A stretch of DNA of 14,217 bases, taken from the NCBI GenBank assembly GCA_035361955.1, contig DAOSDC010000022.1, forward strand, positions 1-14,217, written 5' to 3'. The position numbers were made by a program, and so were the translations under genes. The stretch's first letter is position 1; the number at the start of each line of letters is the position of its first letter. This document shows positions 1-7,866 of the stretch, piece after piece. The notes beneath the pieces are model-generated. The model was not told where the DNA came from and searched no databases. It saw only the letters and a program-made list of their open reading frames with translations. The stretch comes from UBA6120 sp035361955 (GTDB lineage Bacteria > Bacillota_I > Bacilli_A > RFN20 > CAG-826).

Positions 1-1860
1 GTAGTCGGTCCGACCCGAGCTATTCGAAGTAATGATATACGAATAGTGGTCATAGCCGTATTGGAGCGTATCAACCACACCCATATACGTTTCATTACCA
101 GCACCGTCGACATTGTAGCGACCGATGCGTGAATCGATGTGATACAGCTTGATACCCGCTTCGGTGAATCCTTGGATATTGTTGCCCGGATAGGCTGACT
201 GTGAATCTTTTTCGTTAAGACCTGTCGGAGTGTAAAATTCTAGCGCTAGATAGTTATCAAACGCCGAACCGTTCCAGCCATCATTGATGAGGATGATTTC
301 TCCTGTTTCTTGATAGGGATTGAGTTCAATCGTCGTCACTTCTTTGGTACCGTCGATGACAATCGGCGTCGCCCACTGCCATAACAGTTTTGAGTAGGGG
401 TTGTGATCGAGGATGTTGTTGTCTTGCATATCAAGTGCACCCGCAGCACCCCAGTCGCCATCGGTGTAGGTATAGTAATCGGAAATGCCTAACAAGTGGC
501 CGGTTTCGTGAATGTAGGTGTGGGCATCGATGTTGGAGCTACCATAACCTTCATACATGAAGTCATAGGAAATAAACGAATACGTCATTGGAAGCGCGTC
601 AGTCGAATCGACGGGACGGTCATCCCAAGCGTGGTAGTTAGCATAGTTCCAATACACATAGGCCCAGAATTCGCTATTTTGACCGCGCGTGTAGTTAGCG
701 TTTGTCTTATTGGGGTTGTTATAAATCATCACGAGCGAATCGACATAGCCATCACCGTTATTGTCGTATTGGGAAATATCGCTGCCTGGAAGTGATTTAT
801 ACCAAGCGACGACTTCATCGCCCAATTGCCAAGTCGGATTGAAGTATTGTGAATAATCACCAGTTGTCCGGGTTAGGGCATCGAAGTTATTCGCGGTATA
901 AGGCGCTTCATAAAAGTCGGTGACTTCACCCGTCAGCGTCAATTTGCCGTAACTAGATTTGTAGAAATAACTGGAGACTGATTCCCACGCTGTTTCTTCG
1001 CTCGTGCCGAAGAAAGTTTTACGAATTTCTTCGCTGCGGGCGGTTCGAGCGCTGGGGCTCATTGGATAGTCTTGGAAAATAACGGGGACGACAAGAATCT
1101 TTTGGGTACCTAGTGAAGGTAGCGGGAAACGATCGGCTTGATACCAGTATTCTTGGGGATCAATCGTTTGATCTTCGGGATCGGCGATGTAATAGCCTTG
1201 AGCGCCTGGTTCATAGACTGTGCCTGAACCACCAGTGTTGGGGCCTTCAGGATAGACGAAGTCTTCGGAGAAGTATACCTTGATGGAGCTGACGTACATG
1301 ACACCGACGCCATTAAGGAAACTGAAGTGAGTATAATCTTGACCAGAGAAGTCATAGATGTATTGGAGAGCACCAATTTTGGTAAATGGGATGATTGTAA
1401 TCGCGGGATCAGCACTGGTGCCGGCAAACATCGTGAAACGATTGGTCGTTTTCGGTTGATATAGATTGACTTCAATCGAGTAAATCTTATCGAGCGAATC
1501 GATATTGAATAATTTGAAGGCCGATGATTGGGCTTCTAGATTGGCCGTTGCCCCATAGTTTTTCGCGCCATTAAACTTGAATAGCACATTGTCGATGTAG
1601 ATGTTGGTTTCCACTAGTGGAAAGTTTGGTAGTTCCGGAACGCTGACGCCGCGGGCAAAAATCAGTTCGTTGCCGATGATTGGCTGTTCACTGGAACTCG
1701 AACTGCTTGATGATGGTTCTTCGCTTGCAGATGAGCTGGACGTGACTTCCGATGAGCTCACGTCTTCGCTACTTGAACTTGGTGGTAGCGATGAGCTGGC
1801 GCATGCGCCTAGTAGCAGTAAGCCTAGTGTCGCATAAATAGTTAACGCTTTTTTGTTCAT
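1..1860 (-). CDS. M6-family (immune inhibitor A-like) metalloprotease lipoprotein, C-terminus cut by window edge
   Basis: The frame is open for 620 codons from an ATG at 1858-1860 to the window edge, with no stop. A Lys-rich start and hydrophobic segment end in a lipobox (LLGAC, Cys20), so the protein is probably a membrane-anchored lipoprotein acting outside the cell. A Ser-rich linker (about 21-60) leads to a beta-rich domain (about 66-205) shared with the next gene. The peptidase domain has a DxNxDGxxD calcium-type loop (366-374) and the zinc motif HETGH at 451-455 with Asp461 as likely third ligand, the metzincin-like pattern of M6 peptidases. AGAGGA lies just upstream of the start. Its paralogue at 2001-4133 is collinear, so roughly 70 C-terminal residues are probably missing here. 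Substrate unknown; a secreted protein or peptide is likely. Confidence 0.88.
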   Translation of the reverse strand, partial: MNKKALTIYATLGLLLLGACASSSLPPSSSSEDVSSSEVTSSSSASEEPSSSSSSSSEQPIIGNELIFARGVSVPELPNFPLVETNIYIDNVLFKFNGAKNYGATANLEAQSSAFKLFNIDSLDKIYSIEVNLYQPKTTNRFTMFAGTSADPAITIIPFTKIGALQYIYDFSGQDYTHFSFLNGVGVMYVSSIKVYFSEDFVYPEGPNTGGSGTVYEPGAQGYYIADPEDQTIDPQEYWYQADRFPLPSLGTQKILVVPVIFQDYPMSPSARTARSEEIRKTFFGTSEETAWESVSSYFYKSSYGKLTLTGEVTDFYEAPYTANNFDALTRTTGDYSQYFNPTWQLGDEVVAWYKSLPGSDISQYDNNGDGYVDSLVMIYNNPNKTNANYTRGQNSEFWAYVYWNYANYHAWDDRPVDSTDALPMTYSFISYDFMYEGYGSSNIDAHTYIHETGHLLGISDYYTYTDGDWGAAGALDMQDNNILDHNPYSKLLWQWATPIVIDGTKEVTTIELNPYQETGEIILINDGWNGSAFDNYLALEFYTPTGLNEKDSQSAYPGNNIQGFTEAGIKLYHIDSRIGRYNVDGAGNETYMGVVDTLQYGYDHYSYIITSNSSGRTDY

Positions 1861-1887
1861 AATTTGTCCTCTTTAATAAGTTATCTA

Positions 1888-1916
1888 ACTTTATGTAATT
1901 ATATATTGATTGTCAA
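1888..1916 (-). promoter_or_regulatory. Sigma-A-type promoter of the first M6 protease
   Basis: On the minus strand there is a perfect -35 TTGACA (1911-1916), a 17-bp spacer and a -10 TAAAGT (1888-1893, 4 of 6 consensus). A 14-bp inverted repeat, AAGTTA-TC-TAACTT (1878-1891), overlaps the -10 and expected start region and could be an operator, which is inference. The promoter lies downstream of the terminator of the neighbouring paralogue, so the two proteases should be transcribed separately. Confidence 0.6.
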
Positions 1917-1956
1917 GGATGCGCTACGCGGGCGCAACATTGAAAACGCTTAATAA

Positions 1957-1989
1957 TAAAAAAAGACCTTGTCAACATGACAAGATCTT
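1957..1989 (-). terminator. Rho-independent terminator of the second M6 protease
   Basis: Arms at 1963-1974 and 1978-1989 form a 12-bp stem (one G-U pair) with a 3-nt loop. On the minus strand it is followed by seven T residues. It starts 11 bp after the stop codon of the gene at 2001-4133 and insulates it from the next protease gene. Confidence 0.85.
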
Positions 1990-2000
1990 GTTCCTTTCAT

Positions 2001-4133
2001 CTAAATACGGTCGATTTGTATCGTCGCCTGACTCGAGTTCAGAGCGATGATTGTGATTTGATAACCAATCAGGCTGGAATCGTTGAAGCGTCCGGAGTTA
2101 TAAAACATATTCGCATAAGTCGCGGGTGAGAAGACGTCGCCTTGGACGAATAGCGAACCGTTATCCGCTAAGCCGCTATCGAAGTAGACGTCGCCGCCTT
2201 TGTCGATTAGGTGCAAGAGCTTCAGGTTAGGATCTTCGCTATAGTAGGACGTATTGCTCATGGCAATATACGGATAGTAACTGCTGCCCACATTCAGCGT
2301 GTCGGTGAATGAAGTCAAATATCCTGAGAAATTGTATTTACCAAGTCGGCTATCGACGTGATAGATCTTGATGCCGGGAATCGTGAAGCCACGTGCTCCG
2401 TTAGCATACATCGCTTGTGAATCGGAGTGGTTTAATCCGGTCGGGGTATAGAATTCCAATAATAAGTATTCATCATACGGCGATCCGTTCCATCCGTTGT
2501 TAATAAGGATGAACTGCCCCGAACTTTCAAACGGGCTAAGCGTAATTGTGGTGCTGGCTTTGGTGTTGTTGACATAGTAGGGCGACGTCCATTCTAATAA
2601 ATATTTGGTATAGGCGTTATGGTCGAGGATGTTATAGTCCATCATGTCGAGGCCGCCGGCCGCGCCATAATCGGAATAATCATAGGTGTAGTAATCATCA
2701 AGTCCAAGGATGTGGCCGGTTTCGTGAATGAATGTATGGGCGTCGACTTGGTTAAGTGCCGTACCATAACCCTCACTCATGAAGTCGACTGAGGCCCAAG
2801 CGTAGGTCATCGTCGCCGGGTAGGAGACGATGTTAGAAGGATAGTAGTTATCATAGTCCCAGTAAGTATAAGCCCAGAATAAATCATCACGGGCATCACC
2901 ATATGTTGAGCCAAAGCTATATGGATTGGCATACACCATCCACACGGCATCGATATAGCCATCGCTATTGGTGTCGTATTCGGACAAGGTTGTTCCACTG
3001 ACGCCTTTATACCAGTCAACGGCCCGTTCTAGTAGCGTCCAGGTCGGATCATAATAGGCCGATAAACTTGAATCGCGGCCTAGGTTCCAGTTGGCGAATG
3101 TGCTGGTAGTCACGCCCGCATTATAGAAAGGAGTGACGACCCCAGTGAGGTTTAAATTGCCATAACTTGATTTGCTATAAAACGATTGGACCGATTCCCA
3201 ACCGGTGTCTTCGGTTGCCCCAAAGAAGGTGGCGTTGATTTTGGCCCACCATTCATCTTGAGCGGATGTCGATAATGAATAATCGGTAAAGTAGACGGGA
3301 ATGACCAGCATTTTTTGCACTCCGGTGCTGCCAAGCGCAAACGTTTCGGCCGCATAATTGTAGTCGTCGCGATTGATTGTGGGCGTATCTCGTAGTTCAT
3401 AACCATCACCTGTATCTGGGATTGTTGCTTCTGATGTCGTATAAGTAATCACGATGCTTTGGATGTAGATGGCATTGGTACCGTTTCTAAAGGAGAAGTG
3501 GGAATAGTTTCCACCATTAAAGTCATAGGTATAGACGGCACCGCTTGATGACGGGATCACGGTTGTGACGTTTGGATCCATGGAAGTGCCGGCATACATC
3601 GTCGTGGTTGTCTTCTCGCTTTGAAGCGTCATCACAATCGTATTTAATACGAACAGGCTATCGACATTGTAGATCTTGAATGTGTTGGCTTGGCCTTGGA
3701 TGACCCCTGCCGTATAGTTACCGGCTTGGGCGTATTGGAACAAGATATCATCAAATACCACATCAGCGGTGACACCACTACCAGGATATGCTCCTAGCGT
3801 CGTCCATGTATCTCTAGAAATGGTGATGGTTTTGATAACTTGCTGTTCAGACGAAGACGACGAACTCTCAGTCGTTGTTGAGCTAGATGATGAGGAAGAA
3901 CTCGAGGAAGAACTGGAAGAAGCGCTTGACGAGGAACTCGATGCGGAACTAGACGTTTCCGAACTCGATGAACTTGAGGTCACGTCAGTCGAACTATCTT
4001 CGCTTGAAGTTACTTCAGTGGAAGTCGTTGATATCGATGTTGTTGAGGATTCACTTGATTCAGTCGATGAGAGGCTGGTACATCCGACGAGTAATGTCAG
4101 TGCTAAGCCCAGTAGTAAGAGCGTGCGTTTCAT
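2001..4133 (-). CDS. M6-family (immune inhibitor A-like) metalloprotease lipoprotein
   Basis: 710 residues. The signal peptide ends in lipobox LLVGC (Cys18), predicting an extracellular lipid-anchored enzyme. Residues about 19-98 are an extreme Ser/Thr/Glu low-complexity linker. Residues about 100-235 form a beta-rich domain of unknown name shared with the paralogue at 1-1860. The peptidase part carries a calcium-type loop DTNSDGYID (387-395), the zinc motif HETGH at 470-474 with Asp480 as likely third ligand, and a downstream LDMMDYN that fits a Met-turn. AAGGAG lies 10 nt before the ATG. The paralogue is clearly homologous throughout, so this is a tandem duplication; the linker length differs most. 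Proteolysis of an external substrate is a family-level inference. It ends in a strong terminator. Confidence 0.9.
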   Translation of the reverse strand: MKRTLLLLGLALTLLVGCTSLSSTESSESSTTSISTTSTEVTSSEDSSTDVTSSSSSSETSSSASSSSSSASSSSSSSSSSSSSSTTTESSSSSSEQQVIKTITISRDTWTTLGAYPGSGVTADVVFDDILFQYAQAGNYTAGVIQGQANTFKIYNVDSLFVLNTIVMTLQSEKTTTTMYAGTSMDPNVTTVIPSSSGAVYTYDFNGGNYSHFSFRNGTNAIYIQSIVITYTTSEATIPDTGDGYELRDTPTINRDDYNYAAETFALGSTGVQKMLVIPVYFTDYSLSTSAQDEWWAKINATFFGATEDTGWESVQSFYSKSSYGNLNLTGVVTPFYNAGVTTSTFANWNLGRDSSLSAYYDPTWTLLERAVDWYKGVSGTTLSEYDTNSDGYIDAVWMVYANPYSFGSTYGDARDDLFWAYTYWDYDNYYPSNIVSYPATMTYAWASVDFMSEGYGTALNQVDAHTFIHETGHILGLDDYYTYDYSDYGAAGGLDMMDYNILDHNAYTKYLLEWTSPYYVNNTKASTTITLSPFESSGQFILINNGWNGSPYDEYLLLEFYTPTGLNHSDSQAMYANGARGFTIPGIKIYHVDSRLGKYNFSGYLTSFTDTLNVGSSYYPYIAMSNTSYYSEDPNLKLLHLIDKGGDVYFDSGLADNGSLFVQGDVFSPATYANMFYNSGRFNDSSLIGYQITIIALNSSQATIQIDRI

Positions 4134-4164
4134 ATAGAATTAACTCCTTAATAGGAAAGAATAC

Positions 4165-4179
4165 TATCTCTAAGAGATA
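4165..4179. promoter_or_regulatory. Palindrome in the promoter-leader region of the second M6 protease
   Basis: TATCTCT-A-AGAGATA is a perfect 15-bp odd palindrome 32 bp upstream of the start codon. On the minus strand a weak promoter can be drawn around it (TTGCTT, 16-bp spacer containing the palindrome, TATTCT). It could be an operator, but the paralogous gene carries a different palindrome, so no common regulator can be claimed. Confidence 0.3.
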
Positions 4180-4206
4180 AAGCAATAAAAACATGTTGTA
4201 AATAAG

Positions 4207-4234
4207 AAAAAAACGGATGCCTATTCAGCATCCG
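4207..4234 (-). terminator. Terminator of typA, overlapping its stop codon
   Basis: CGGATGC (4214-4220) and GCATCCG (4228-4234) form a 7-bp perfect stem with a 7-nt loop, followed on the minus strand by seven T residues (4207-4213). The loop contains the TAG stop codon of the GTPase gene (4221-4223), so the hairpin is partly inside the coding sequence. Confidence 0.85.
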
Positions 4235-6035
4235 CATTATTCTTTTTTCTTAACGCATCTTTGAGTATCGCTTTTCGCATGCGATATGAGGCAGGCGTTA
4301 TCTCTAACAGTTCATCCTCATTTAGATAAGCCAGACAGTTTTCTAATGACATCGTGCGGGGTGCTTTCAATACGACTTTGGCTTCTTTGGTCGACATGCG
4401 CACATTAGATAAGGCTTTCATTTTAGCTACATTAACCACTAAGTCACGGGCGTATTTATTCTCACCGACGATCATACCTTCATACACTTGCGTGCCTGGT
4501 GTCACAAACATCACTCCGCGGGCTTCTAAGCCTTCGAGGGCATATGAAGTGACCATGCCTGATTCGGAGGCGACAAGTACGCCTTGATGGCGGCCCATGC
4601 CTGAAAAGCCCGATAAAGGCTTATGGCGTTTATAACTATGGCTCATCAGCCCATAACCTTTTGTCAGTGTCATGATTAGGTCATGTAAACCTAATAGGCC
4701 CCCGGTGGATATTTCATAGATAAGACGCGTGTTAAGCGCGCCCGTGTCCATGTGGAGCATTTCACCCTGTCGCATCGATACGGCATCCATAACTAAACCT
4801 AGATGCTCAGTGGGAACATCAATCGTTAATTCTTCAAATGGTTCATATGGCTTATCATCAATCATCTTGATGATGACTTTGGGTTTACTTACCTCAAGCT
4901 CATACCCTTCGCGTCGCATCTTTTCGATTAATATGCCAAGGTGAAGTTCGCCTCGACCCGATACAAGAAAGCGATCGCTATTTTCGATGGGCGATACTTT
5001 TAAGGCGACATCTCGTTGGACTTCTTTTTCAAGACGGGCTTTTAAATGCCGATAAGTCACATATTTACCAGATTGACCAACGAACGGGGAACTATTAGGA
5101 GCAAATGTCATTTGTAGTGTCGGTTCACTGACAAATATTTTAGGAAGTGGATTCACATATCCGACTTCGCAGATGGTTTCTCCCACATTTATGTCTTCAA
5201 TCCCAGCGACACCGACGATGTCTCCCGCGGTTGCTTCTTCTAGTTCATAACGGTTAATTCCCAAAAACTTGAATAGCTTAATGACTTTTCCTGGCTTGAT
5301 GGAACCATCAAGTCTCGCTAGCGATACTTGTTGTCCTAACCTTATCGTGCCGGTTTTAACCACGCCGATGCCGATGCGACCGACGAAGTCGTTATAATCG
5401 AGTAGGCTTGGTTGAAACTGGAGATGGCCGACTTTTTTGACTCGGGGACTAGGAATTTCGTCAATGATTAAATCAAGGATGGCTTCCATGCCTTTGGTTT
5501 GATCGGATAAGTCTTCTTGACGACCGCTGGTGCCTAATAAGCCTGAAGCATAAGCCACTTTGAAATCAAGCATCTCTTCAGGCGCATCAAGGGCGATGAA
5601 TAATTCGAGTACATCTTCAAGTGTTTGCTTGATATCGACATTGTTACGGTCGATCTTGTTGATAACCACAATGGGTTTGACTCTGGCTTCGATTGCTTTC
5701 TTGAGCACGAACCTTGTTTGAGGCATTGTGCTTTCAAACGCATCCACAAGAAGAAGACAGCCATCGACCATGTTCATGATACGTTCGACTTCACCACCGA
5801 AATCAGCGTGTCCAGGCGTGTCCATAATGTTGATTTGATAGCCTTTATATTGGAAACCGGTAGCTTTCGCTAGTATGGTAATGCCACGTTCTCTTTCAAT
5901 ATCGTTAGAATCCATCATTCGTTCGGATGATTGTTCGTTATCTCTGAATAAATGGGCAGTTTTAAAGAGTTGGTCGACCATTGTGGTCTTACCATGATCG
6001 ACATGGGCGATGATAGCGATGTTTCTGATATTCAT
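4221..6035 (-). CDS. typA: TypA/BipA ribosome-associated translational GTPase
   Basis: 604 residues, close to the usual length for TypA/BipA, an EF-G-like GTPase that binds the ribosome and supports 50S assembly and growth under stress, especially cold. The G motifs are intact: AHVDHGKT (10-17), GITI (51-54), DTPGH (72-76) and NKID (126-129). The rest follows the family through the C-terminal region, including LGLHDLIMTLTKGYG and the SGMGRHQGV / GMIVGEN segments. The ATG at 6033-6035 gives the standard N-terminus (NIRNIAIIAHVDHG). Only a weak GGTGA lies 11 nt upstream. It is a single-gene unit, bounded by its own terminator and by the start of the accessory region. Together with the proteases it marks the chromosomal side of the island boundary. 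Confidence 0.97.
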   Translation of the reverse strand: MNIRNIAIIAHVDHGKTTMVDQLFKTAHLFRDNEQSSERMMDSNDIERERGITILAKATGFQYKGYQINIMDTPGHADFGGEVERIMNMVDGCLLLVDAFESTMPQTRFVLKKAIEARVKPIVVINKIDRNNVDIKQTLEDVLELFIALDAPEEMLDFKVAYASGLLGTSGRQEDLSDQTKGMEAILDLIIDEIPSPRVKKVGHLQFQPSLLDYNDFVGRIGIGVVKTGTIRLGQQVSLARLDGSIKPGKVIKLFKFLGINRYELEEATAGDIVGVAGIEDINVGETICEVGYVNPLPKIFVSEPTLQMTFAPNSSPFVGQSGKYVTYRHLKARLEKEVQRDVALKVSPIENSDRFLVSGRGELHLGILIEKMRREGYELEVSKPKVIIKMIDDKPYEPFEELTIDVPTEHLGLVMDAVSMRQGEMLHMDTGALNTRLIYEISTGGLLGLHDLIMTLTKGYGLMSHSYKRHKPLSGFSGMGRHQGVLVASESGMVTSYALEGLEARGVMFVTPGTQVYEGMIVGENKYARDLVVNVAKMKALSNVRMSTKEAKVVLKAPRTMSLENCLAYLNEDELLEITPASYRMRKAILKDALRKKNNADAE

Positions 6036-6097
6036 ATAGGTATTTTCACCGGTATAAGAATACGCCTATATGAGGTGGAGTGCACGATAAATATATC

Positions 6098-6127
6098 AGT
6101 TAATGGGCTTAATATTTGCTTTGTCAA
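6098..6127 (-). promoter_or_regulatory. Possible typA promoter
   Basis: On the minus strand a perfect TTGACA (6122-6127) is followed after 17-18 bp by only weak -10 candidates (ATTAAC or TTAACT). It is about 65 bp upstream of the typA start. The -35 is convincing; the -10 is not. Confidence 0.3.
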
Positions 6128-6171
6128 ATAACGATGAGAATTTTCATTGGTATGTATCGTAGATAAAATGG

Positions 6172-6365
6172 GTATCGATTGTTTGTTTGAAAGACACTCT
6201 CATAAGTTATTACTAATGGGACATTAGTATATTTTTGTTGTGGTTGTTACTTCTTTTCCTGTAGTAATTCTTCTCCTTATTTTTTTATTAACGCATCTAA
6301 CAAAATTTTATGGCCGCGTCCATTGACGAGAAACTCTTTAATATGAGTTAATATGCCTATAAGAC
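6172..6365 (+). repeat. Repeat R1 (about 195 bp), diverged copy of R2
   Basis: This segment aligns along its length with 7971-8171 in the same orientation, at roughly 70 percent identity by eye. Best-conserved blocks are the stretch around 6241-6265 (GGTTGT-ACTTCTTTTCC), ATTAACGCATCTA (6288-6300), the ATGGCC region near 6310 and CATTGACG (6321-6328). Read on the minus strand it includes the 3' end of a vanished gene (LLDALI then stop) plus its downstream flank. R1 precedes the mrr-like gene as R2 precedes the PIN gene. It may be a cassette end or simply a duplicated gene remnant. Confidence 0.7.
6211..6229. repeat. Inverted repeat inside R1
   Basis: TACTAATG (6211-6218) and CATTAGTA (6222-6229) are perfect 8-bp arms separated by 3 nt. 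The matching place in R2 (about 8009-8028) keeps only a degraded version. It could be a recombinase or regulator binding site; no T-run follows on either strand, so it is not an obvious terminator. Confidence 0.45.
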
Positions 6366-6552
6366 AACATCCCAATCGAAAATCGACTGGTTTTATAAAA
6401 AAACATATCTATTATTGAAGATGCTATTGATTCGGATGAAAACTTTCTAAAAAAAAAATACAGGCTTCATAATTATCATGTAGCACTCGATTAATACACG
6501 TTTTTTGTAAAATAAATTAATTCAAAAACAATATCTTCAAAGAGGTTTAATC

Positions 6553-7263
6553 ATGTCAAAAAAGAATGAAACCAACAAATTAGATATGTATTTAGAAAGA
6601 ATCTATATCTTTTTTAAGAAACGTCTCAATTTTGATGATTTTCAGGCAGTTGTAGCGGTTACTTCAATCATATTGTTGCCTTTTTCAATTGTTTTCGGTT
6701 ATTGGTTATCCAAGATTCAGACATTTCAAATTATGATGTTTGTTACTATTGGTCTTGATATTATTGCAGTGATTTATTCAGTAGTTAAACCTTATTACAA
6801 AAAAAAGAAACGGATACAGCTTGAAGACCAATTAAGAAAGAAGAGCATTGAAGTAATTGACATGGACGATGTTAATAGACTAGAACCAACAGCATTTGAA
6901 GCATTCGTTAGAGAATATTACAAGCAACAAGGTTATAAAGCGGTTGTAACTAAAGCATCACATGATCATGGTGCTGATGTAATTGCCGAAAAAGGCGAAG
7001 ATAGAGTCGTTGTTCAAGTGAAACACAAAGACAAACCCGTCGGAAGGATGGCTGTTTTAGAAGTTAACGAAGCTAGATATGCATATAAAGCTGATGAGGC
7101 CGTTGTCATCACAAACAATGAATTTACATCAAGCGCCATTAAGTGTGCATACGAGAAGAAGGTTAAACTTATCGATGTTAATATCATCTCCCAATTTTTT
7201 AGAAAAAATAAGAAAATAACCATATCTCATATTGGTGAAGAATATAAACACATTAAGTTTTGA
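6553..7263 (+). CDS. Membrane-anchored Mrr-type restriction endonuclease
   Basis: 236 residues, start ATG with AGAGG 7 nt upstream, stop TGA. After a short charged N-terminus come two hydrophobic helices (about 31-52 and 57-79), then a basic and helical linker and an Mrr-like catalytic domain (about 105-215). Visible signature: LEPTAFEAFVREYYKQQGY, then GAD with Asp142 and QVK at 155-157, the D-QxK active-site pattern of the Mrr branch of PD-(D/E)XK nucleases. Mrr enzymes cut methylated or otherwise modified DNA; the two-helix version would cleave DNA near the membrane, which would suit incoming phage or plasmid DNA (inference). It stands alone on the plus strand between repeat R1 and a tRNA relic, and is AT-rich compared with typA. 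Confidence 0.85.
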   Translation: MSKKNETNKLDMYLERIYIFFKKRLNFDDFQAVVAVTSIILLPFSIVFGYWLSKIQTFQIMMFVTIGLDIIAVIYSVVKPYYKKKKRIQLEDQLRKKSIEVIDMDDVNRLEPTAFEAFVREYYKQQGYKAVVTKASHDHGADVIAEKGEDRVVVQVKHKDKPVGRMAVLEVNEARYAYKADEAVVITNNEFTSSAIKCAYEKKVKLIDVNIISQFFRKNKKITISHIGEEYKHIKF

Positions 7264-7377
7264 AAATATAAATTAGCATGAATAGGTCGGAAGTAAAAAG
7301 ATACTGATCACACTAATAAAATAAGGAAAGAGAATAAACTCTAAAGAACGAAGAAACGAATATTACTGATAATCTAT

Positions 7378-7423
7378 GGCTGAAAATCCGTATGTCGCCG
7401 GTTCAAGCTCGGATGGGCCGCCA
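7378..7423 (+). pseudogene. tRNA-Phe-like 3'-half relic A (possible att scar)
   Basis: From position 7380 the sequence reads as a bacterial tRNA-Phe from the anticodon loop onward. It has loop CTGAAAA with GAA anticodon, 3' anticodon stem TCCGT, variable loop, a T-arm GCCGG-TTCAAGC-TCGGA (four pairs, one wobble) and an end GGGCCGCCA that keeps CCA. The acceptor side is one base short. Nothing upstream resembles a D-arm, the 5' acceptor or the 5' anticodon strand, so this is half a gene. Tyrosine integrases often recombine at tRNA anticodon loops and leave such displaced 3' halves. Confidence 0.75.
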
Positions 7424-7435
7424 TTATATCATCAC

Positions 7436-7471
7436 AGAGGGACTTTTATAGTTTCTCTTTCTTCTCTTTTC
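7436..7471 (+). terminator. Terminator downstream of tRNA relic A
   Basis: Arms 7436-7444 and 7450-7458 pair over 9 bp (two G-U pairs) around a 5-nt loop and run into a T-rich tract. It lies 12 bp after the CCA of the tRNA relic, where a native tRNA terminator would be, and could also end the mrr-like transcript. Confidence 0.55.
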
Positions 7472-7528
7472 TAAGGGTTTTGTGTATGGCAAAACTTATT
7501 TATGAATGGTAAGACGATACTTATGGTA

Positions 7529-7786
7529 TTACTTGTTTTTTTCTAGTGTTATAAAAATATGATCGAGTGTATCCACAAATGATTTAACAGTCCTATTGAG
7601 CAATTCTTCCTTTGACAAAGATAACACTTGAAACACAGACATTGAACCTTTCAAGATATCTCCTGGTTCTTTAAAGAGATTAGATAAATAAGCCATAAAA
7701 TCTTTTGGTTTGTCGGTCTCTTCAAATATTCTTACTTTTGTTCCGGTATTTTCAATTAGACATAAAAAATCTTTCAAAGTAACCAT
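7529..7786 (-). CDS. Small protein of unknown function (85 aa)
   Basis: I do not recognise a named family. The gene is real by its signals: AAGGAG 8 nt before the ATG and a consensus TATAAT just upstream. The product starts MVTLKDFLCLIENTGTKVRI, a style I associate with small accessory proteins of Bacillota mobile elements (weak recollection). It has a beta-like N-terminal third and two predicted helices, no signal peptide and no membrane segment. It is the only minus-strand gene inside the accessory block and sits between tRNA relic A and repeat R2, so it belongs to neither proposed cassette cleanly. An antitoxin, anti-defence or element-maintenance role is possible but unsupported. Confidence 0.75.
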   Translation of the reverse strand: MVTLKDFLCLIENTGTKVRIFEETDKPKDFMAYLSNLFKEPGDILKGSMSVFQVLSLSKEELLNRTVKSFVDTLDHIFITLEKNK

Positions 7787-7807
7787 GATTAATTCTCCTT
7801 ATTAACT

Positions 7808-7837
7808 ATTATAATTTTTTTCTTTCGCAAATGAAAA
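7808..7837 (-). promoter_or_regulatory. Promoter of the 85-aa gene
   Basis: On the minus strand a perfect -10 TATAAT (7808-7813) lies about 20 bp before the ribosome binding site's start codon. The -35 is weak: TTTTCA at 7832-7837 with an 18-bp spacer, or TTTCAT with 17 bp. A poly-A tract in the spacer may help. Confidence 0.55.
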
Positions 7838-7866
7838 TTGTAACAACACGTTTCCTTCTCGCTTAG

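Larger units (their letters stand above)
6036..6552. other. Intergenic boundary between typA and the mrr-like gene
   Basis: This 517-bp gap is the left edge of the AT-rich accessory region. It holds the possible typA promoter, repeat R1 with an inverted repeat, and coding debris. A minus-strand frame (6277-6408) ends in NGRGHKILLDALIKK and stop; a plus-strand frame (6399-6494) ends in KKKYRLHNYHVALD and stop. Neither has a credible start or ribosome binding site. I see no intact gene, RNA gene or tRNA here. Confidence 0.6.

Noticed and set aside
496..1475. Frames at 496-795 (plus) and 1110-1475 (minus)
   Set aside because: Both overlap the open reading frame of the truncated M6 protease, which shows convincing homology to its complete paralogue; they are shadows.
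1601..1837. Plus-strand frame of 78 codons
   Set aside because: Antisense of the Ser-rich N-terminus of the first M6 protease, with no supporting start signals.
3769..4137. Plus-strand frame of 122 codons rich in Asp, Glu and Leu
   Set aside because: It is the antisense of the Ser-rich linker and signal region of the M6 protease; its acidic repeats come from reverse-complemented Ser codons, and no ribosome binding site precedes it.
5534..5873. Overlapping frames on both strands inside typA
   Set aside because: The typA frame has all GTPase motifs over this stretch, so these are shadows.
7378..7423. A complete functional tRNA-Phe gene
   Set aside because: No D-arm, 5' acceptor strand or paired 5' anticodon strand can be found upstream; only the 3' half is present.
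7486..7512. Short frame beginning MAKLIYEW at 7486
   Set aside because: Eight codons before a stop and no good ribosome binding site; too little to call a gene or a remnant of a named family.
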